Part shown: piece after piece, positions 6,063 through 7,775 of the stretch
How the letters are laid out: the number at the start of each line of letters is the position of its first letter
Position numbering within the stretch: position 1 is the first letter of the stretch
NCBI GenBank assembly: GCA_902797925.1
Contig: CADBUT010000364.1
Coordinates: 1-7,775 of the forward strand
DNA: 7,775 nt
Direction: 5' to 3'
Source of the DNA: an uncultured Spirochaetaceae bacterium
GTDB lineage: Bacteria > Spirochaetota > Spirochaetia > Treponematales > Treponemataceae
The notes under the pieces: model-generated
What the model saw: only the letters and a program-made list of their open reading frames with translations
What the model was told of the DNA's origin: nothing
Database searches by the model: none
Made by a program: the position numbers and the translations under genes

Positions 6063-6071
6063 GAGGAAAAT

Positions 6072-7775
6072 ATGTGCGGTTTTGTAGGTTGTTTTGATTT
6101 GACCAGCGGCAGTGCGCCGATAGCAGACGGCTTGAAAGAAGAGCTTCGTGCGCAAGTTCTTGAGATGAGCAAGAAAATACGTCACCGCGGACCGGATTGG
6201 AGCGGCGTCTATACCGGTAATAATGCAATTTTGAGCCATGAGCGTCTTTCGATTGTTGACCCGCTTTCAGGTAAGCAGCCTCTCGTCAGTGATGATGAAA
6301 AAATCATTCTTGCCGCAAACGGCGAAATCTATAACCATAAGGAAATCCGCAGCACTTTTGAAGGTTCTTATAAATTCCGCACAGGAAGTGACTGTGAGGT
6401 TATCATTCCGCTTTATAAAAAATACCGCGCATCCGGCGATTTTACAGCTATGATTGAGCAGCTTTCCGGCATTTTTGCCTTTGCTCTTTACGACAGTGAA
6501 AACGATGTTTATCTTATTGCGCGTGACGAAATCGGCGTTATTCCGCTTTATCAGGGCTGGGACAAGGCAGGCCGTTACTATGTCGCAAGCGAGTTAAAGG
6601 CACTTGAAGGTGACTGCCAGACAATTGAAGAGTTTCCGAATGGATGCTATTTGTATTCTGGTAAAGAGACCCTGAAACAAGTTCAGGGTGACATCACTCG
6701 TCAGGGTGACAGTCGTCAGGGTGACAGTTGTCATGCGGAACTTGTTTCAGCATCTCCTGTAAAATGGTACAAGCGCGGTTGGGAATCTTTTGACGCGGTA
6801 AAATCTGCGCCGCGCGCCACGGACGACAAAGGTGAGGTGATAAATCCTGCCGTAATCGAAAAAGTGCGCAACGGTCTTGAATCTGCCGTAAAAGCACAGC
6901 TCATGTCCGATGTTCCGTACGGCGTGCTGTTGAGCGGCGGTCTTGATTCTTCGATAATTGCGGCAATTACGCAGAAATATAGCAAAAAGCGCGTTGAAAC
7001 AGACAGCAAAGAAAGCGCATGGTGGCCGCAGCTTCACAGTTTTGCGGTCGGGCTTGAAGGTTCGCCTGACCTTGTGGCCGCGCAAAAAGCTGCAGATTAC
7101 ATCGGTACAGTTCATCATGAAGTGCATTTTACGATTCAAGAGGCGCTCGATGCGCTGCCTGATGTGATTTATCATATTGAGACTTACGACATTACGACTG
7201 TGCGCGCTTCAACACCGATGTATCTGCTTGCACGCGTTATAAAATCAATGGGAATTAAGATGGTGCTTTCGGGCGAGGGTAGCGACGAGCTTTTCGGCGG
7301 ATACCTTTATTTCCACAAAGCACCAAACGCACAGGAGTTTCACGAGGAGCTTGTGCGCAAAATGAGTAAGCTTCATCTTTACGACTGCCTTCGCGCAAAC
7401 AAAAGCCTTATGGCGTGGGGCGTAGAAGGGCGCGTGCCTTTCCTTGATAAAGACTTTATTGATATTGCAATGGGACTGAACCCGAGCGACAAGATGAACA
7501 TCAGACTGCCGGATGGGAAGCAGCGCATGGAAAAATGGATCCTCCGCAAGGCCTTTGAGGACCTGCTCCCGGATGAAATCTGCTGGAGGCAGAAGGAACA
7601 GTTCTCTGACGGCGTCGGCTACAGCTGGATTGATACCCTCAAGAAGATGACGGAAGAAAAGGTAAGCGACGCAGCCTTCCAGAGAAGGGAAAGCCGCTTC
7701 CCGGTGAACCCGCCGAAAACGAAGGAAGAATACTTCTACCGCGAGATTTACAGCCGCCTTTTCCCCAGTGACAGC
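6072..7775 (+). CDS. asnB: Asparagine synthase (glutamine-hydrolysing), 3' end missing
   Basis: A cytoplasmic enzyme making asparagine from aspartate, ATP and glutamine. 568 codons are present and no stop is reached; against E. coli AsnB (554 residues) roughly the last 25-40 residues are missing. The ATG follows GGAGG at five bases, and the product begins MCGFVG, so Cys2 becomes the N-terminal nucleophile after methionine removal. Glutaminase-domain residues are present: R58 in RLSIVD, N83 and E85 in NGEIYN, and D107 in TGSDCE. In the synthetase domain are the pyrophosphate loop SGGLDSS (288-294), ETYD (370-373), SGEGSDELFGGY (400-411) and RQKEQFSDGVGYSWID (506-521). All are close to E. coli AsnB. 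The oddity is a 31-residue in-frame insertion (E199-P229) encoded by a palindromic repeat, located between GCYLYSGK and VKWYKRGW in the interdomain linker. All motifs are intact, so the enzyme is probably active. Codon use shifts near the 3' end, where AGA/AGG arginine codons first appear. Confidence 0.95.
   Translation, partial: MCGFVGCFDLTSGSAPIADGLKEELRAQVLEMSKKIRHRGPDWSGVYTGNNAILSHERLSIVDPLSGKQPLVSDDEKIILAANGEIYNHKEIRSTFEGSYKFRTGSDCEVIIPLYKKYRASGDFTAMIEQLSGIFAFALYDSENDVYLIARDEIGVIPLYQGWDKAGRYYVASELKALEGDCQTIEEFPNGCYLYSGKETLKQVQGDITRQGDSRQGDSCHAELVSASPVKWYKRGWESFDAVKSAPRATDDKGEVINPAVIEKVRNGLESAVKAQLMSDVPYGVLLSGGLDSSIIAAITQKYSKKRVETDSKESAWWPQLHSFAVGLEGSPDLVAAQKAADYIGTVHHEVHFTIQEALDALPDVIYHIETYDITTVRASTPMYLLARVIKSMGIKMVLSGEGSDELFGGYLYFHKAPNAQEFHEELVRKMSKLHLYDCLRANKSLMAWGVEGRVPFLDKDFIDIAMGLNPSDKMNIRLPDGKQRMEKWILRKAFEDLLPDEICWRQKEQFSDGVGYSWIDTLKKMTEEKVSDAAFQRRESRFPVNPPKTKEEYFYREIYSRLFPSDS
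6666..6756. repeat. Palindromic repeat inserted in frame in asnB
   Basis: Two 28-bp arms (6666-6693 and 6729-6756) are inverted copies matching at 23 of 28 positions, with the 13-bp core CTGAAACAAGTTC unbroken. Each arm also folds alone: CCCTGAA-ACAAG-TTCAGGG is a perfect 7-bp stem, and the right arm has the same shape with one mismatch. The encoded peptide begins ETLKQVQGD and ends HAELVSAS. I recall such peptide fragments from a widespread palindromic intergenic repeat of the CATGCTGAACTTGTTTCAG type seen in many bacteria. Here the length of 93 coding bases (6666-6758) keeps the frame and adds 31 residues to AsnB. The principle resembles the Rickettsia palindromic elements found inside genes; the sequences are not claimed to be related. 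Confidence 0.85.
6699..6728 (+). repeat. 15-bp tandem duplication inside the palindromic insert
   Basis: Two identical 15-bp units (CGTCAGGGTGACAGT, 6699-6713 and 6714-6728) stand head to tail between the two palindrome arms and encode RQGDS twice. The core CAGGGTGACA also occurs once in the left arm (6684-6693), so three copies stand in a row, with spacings of 18 and 15 bp. Both are multiples of three, so the frame is kept. GTCAGGGTGAC is itself a short palindrome. Confidence 0.9.

Noticed and set aside
5958..6071. T-box or other riboswitch controlling asnB
   Set aside because: The leader is only about 108 nt, the terminator begins about 10 nt after the predicted start, and no specifier loop, T-box sequence or aptamer core can be placed.
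6666..6758. CRISPR array or pseudogenising insertion in asnB
   Set aside because: The repeats are tandem or inverted without spacers, and the insert length is a multiple of three with no stop, so the gene stays open.

Overview
The window has an AT-leaning bacterial sequence (by eye about 40% G+C, rising towards the right end). I think of a host-associated spirochaete such as Treponema, because of the protein styles, the signalling tail on the ammonium transporter and the palindromic repeat found in asnB. That is an impression from memory and cannot be proven from the window alone.

Left part (1-2006): the last 30 codons of a PII signalling protein are followed by an intergenic hairpin and then an ammonium transporter gene (amt). 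This is the classic glnK-amt pairing. The Amt protein is about 180 residues longer than usual. After the transporter core and its conserved C-terminal region comes a HAMP-like segment and then a PAS-like domain, with no kinase or other output domain. A strong two-way terminator separates amt from the next gene, which converges on it.

Centre (2040-4136, minus strand): a full-length serine/threonine:Na+ symporter (sstT), apparently expressed from an extended -10 promoter so close to the ATG that the mRNA would be nearly leaderless. Upstream lies about 455 bp without a convincing gene. It holds a minus-strand terminator, a G+C-rich element with inverted ends and internal repeats, and a strong hairpin. 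Next is a small gene for an exported protein of unknown function.

Right part (4275-7775, plus strand): a polytopic membrane protein that resembles DUF6056/GT-C-like proteins, then asnB (glutamine-hydrolysing asparagine synthetase), cut off by the window end. Between them is a good -35/-10 promoter followed within about 10 nt by a long perfect-looking intrinsic terminator, then a small hairpin touching the asnB ribosome binding site. This suggests asnB is controlled by readthrough or attenuation. The asnB reading frame carries an in-frame 31-codon palindromic repeat insertion, with an internal 15-bp tandem duplication, in the linker between its glutaminase and synthetase domains.

Functionally, several genes concern nitrogen: PII and Amt (ammonium sensing and uptake), SstT (serine/threonine uptake) and AsnB (amide nitrogen transfer). 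The membrane protein and the small exported protein have no evident link. The most notable items are the Amt-HAMP-PAS fusion, the repeat inside asnB, and the promoter-terminator arrangement before asnB.
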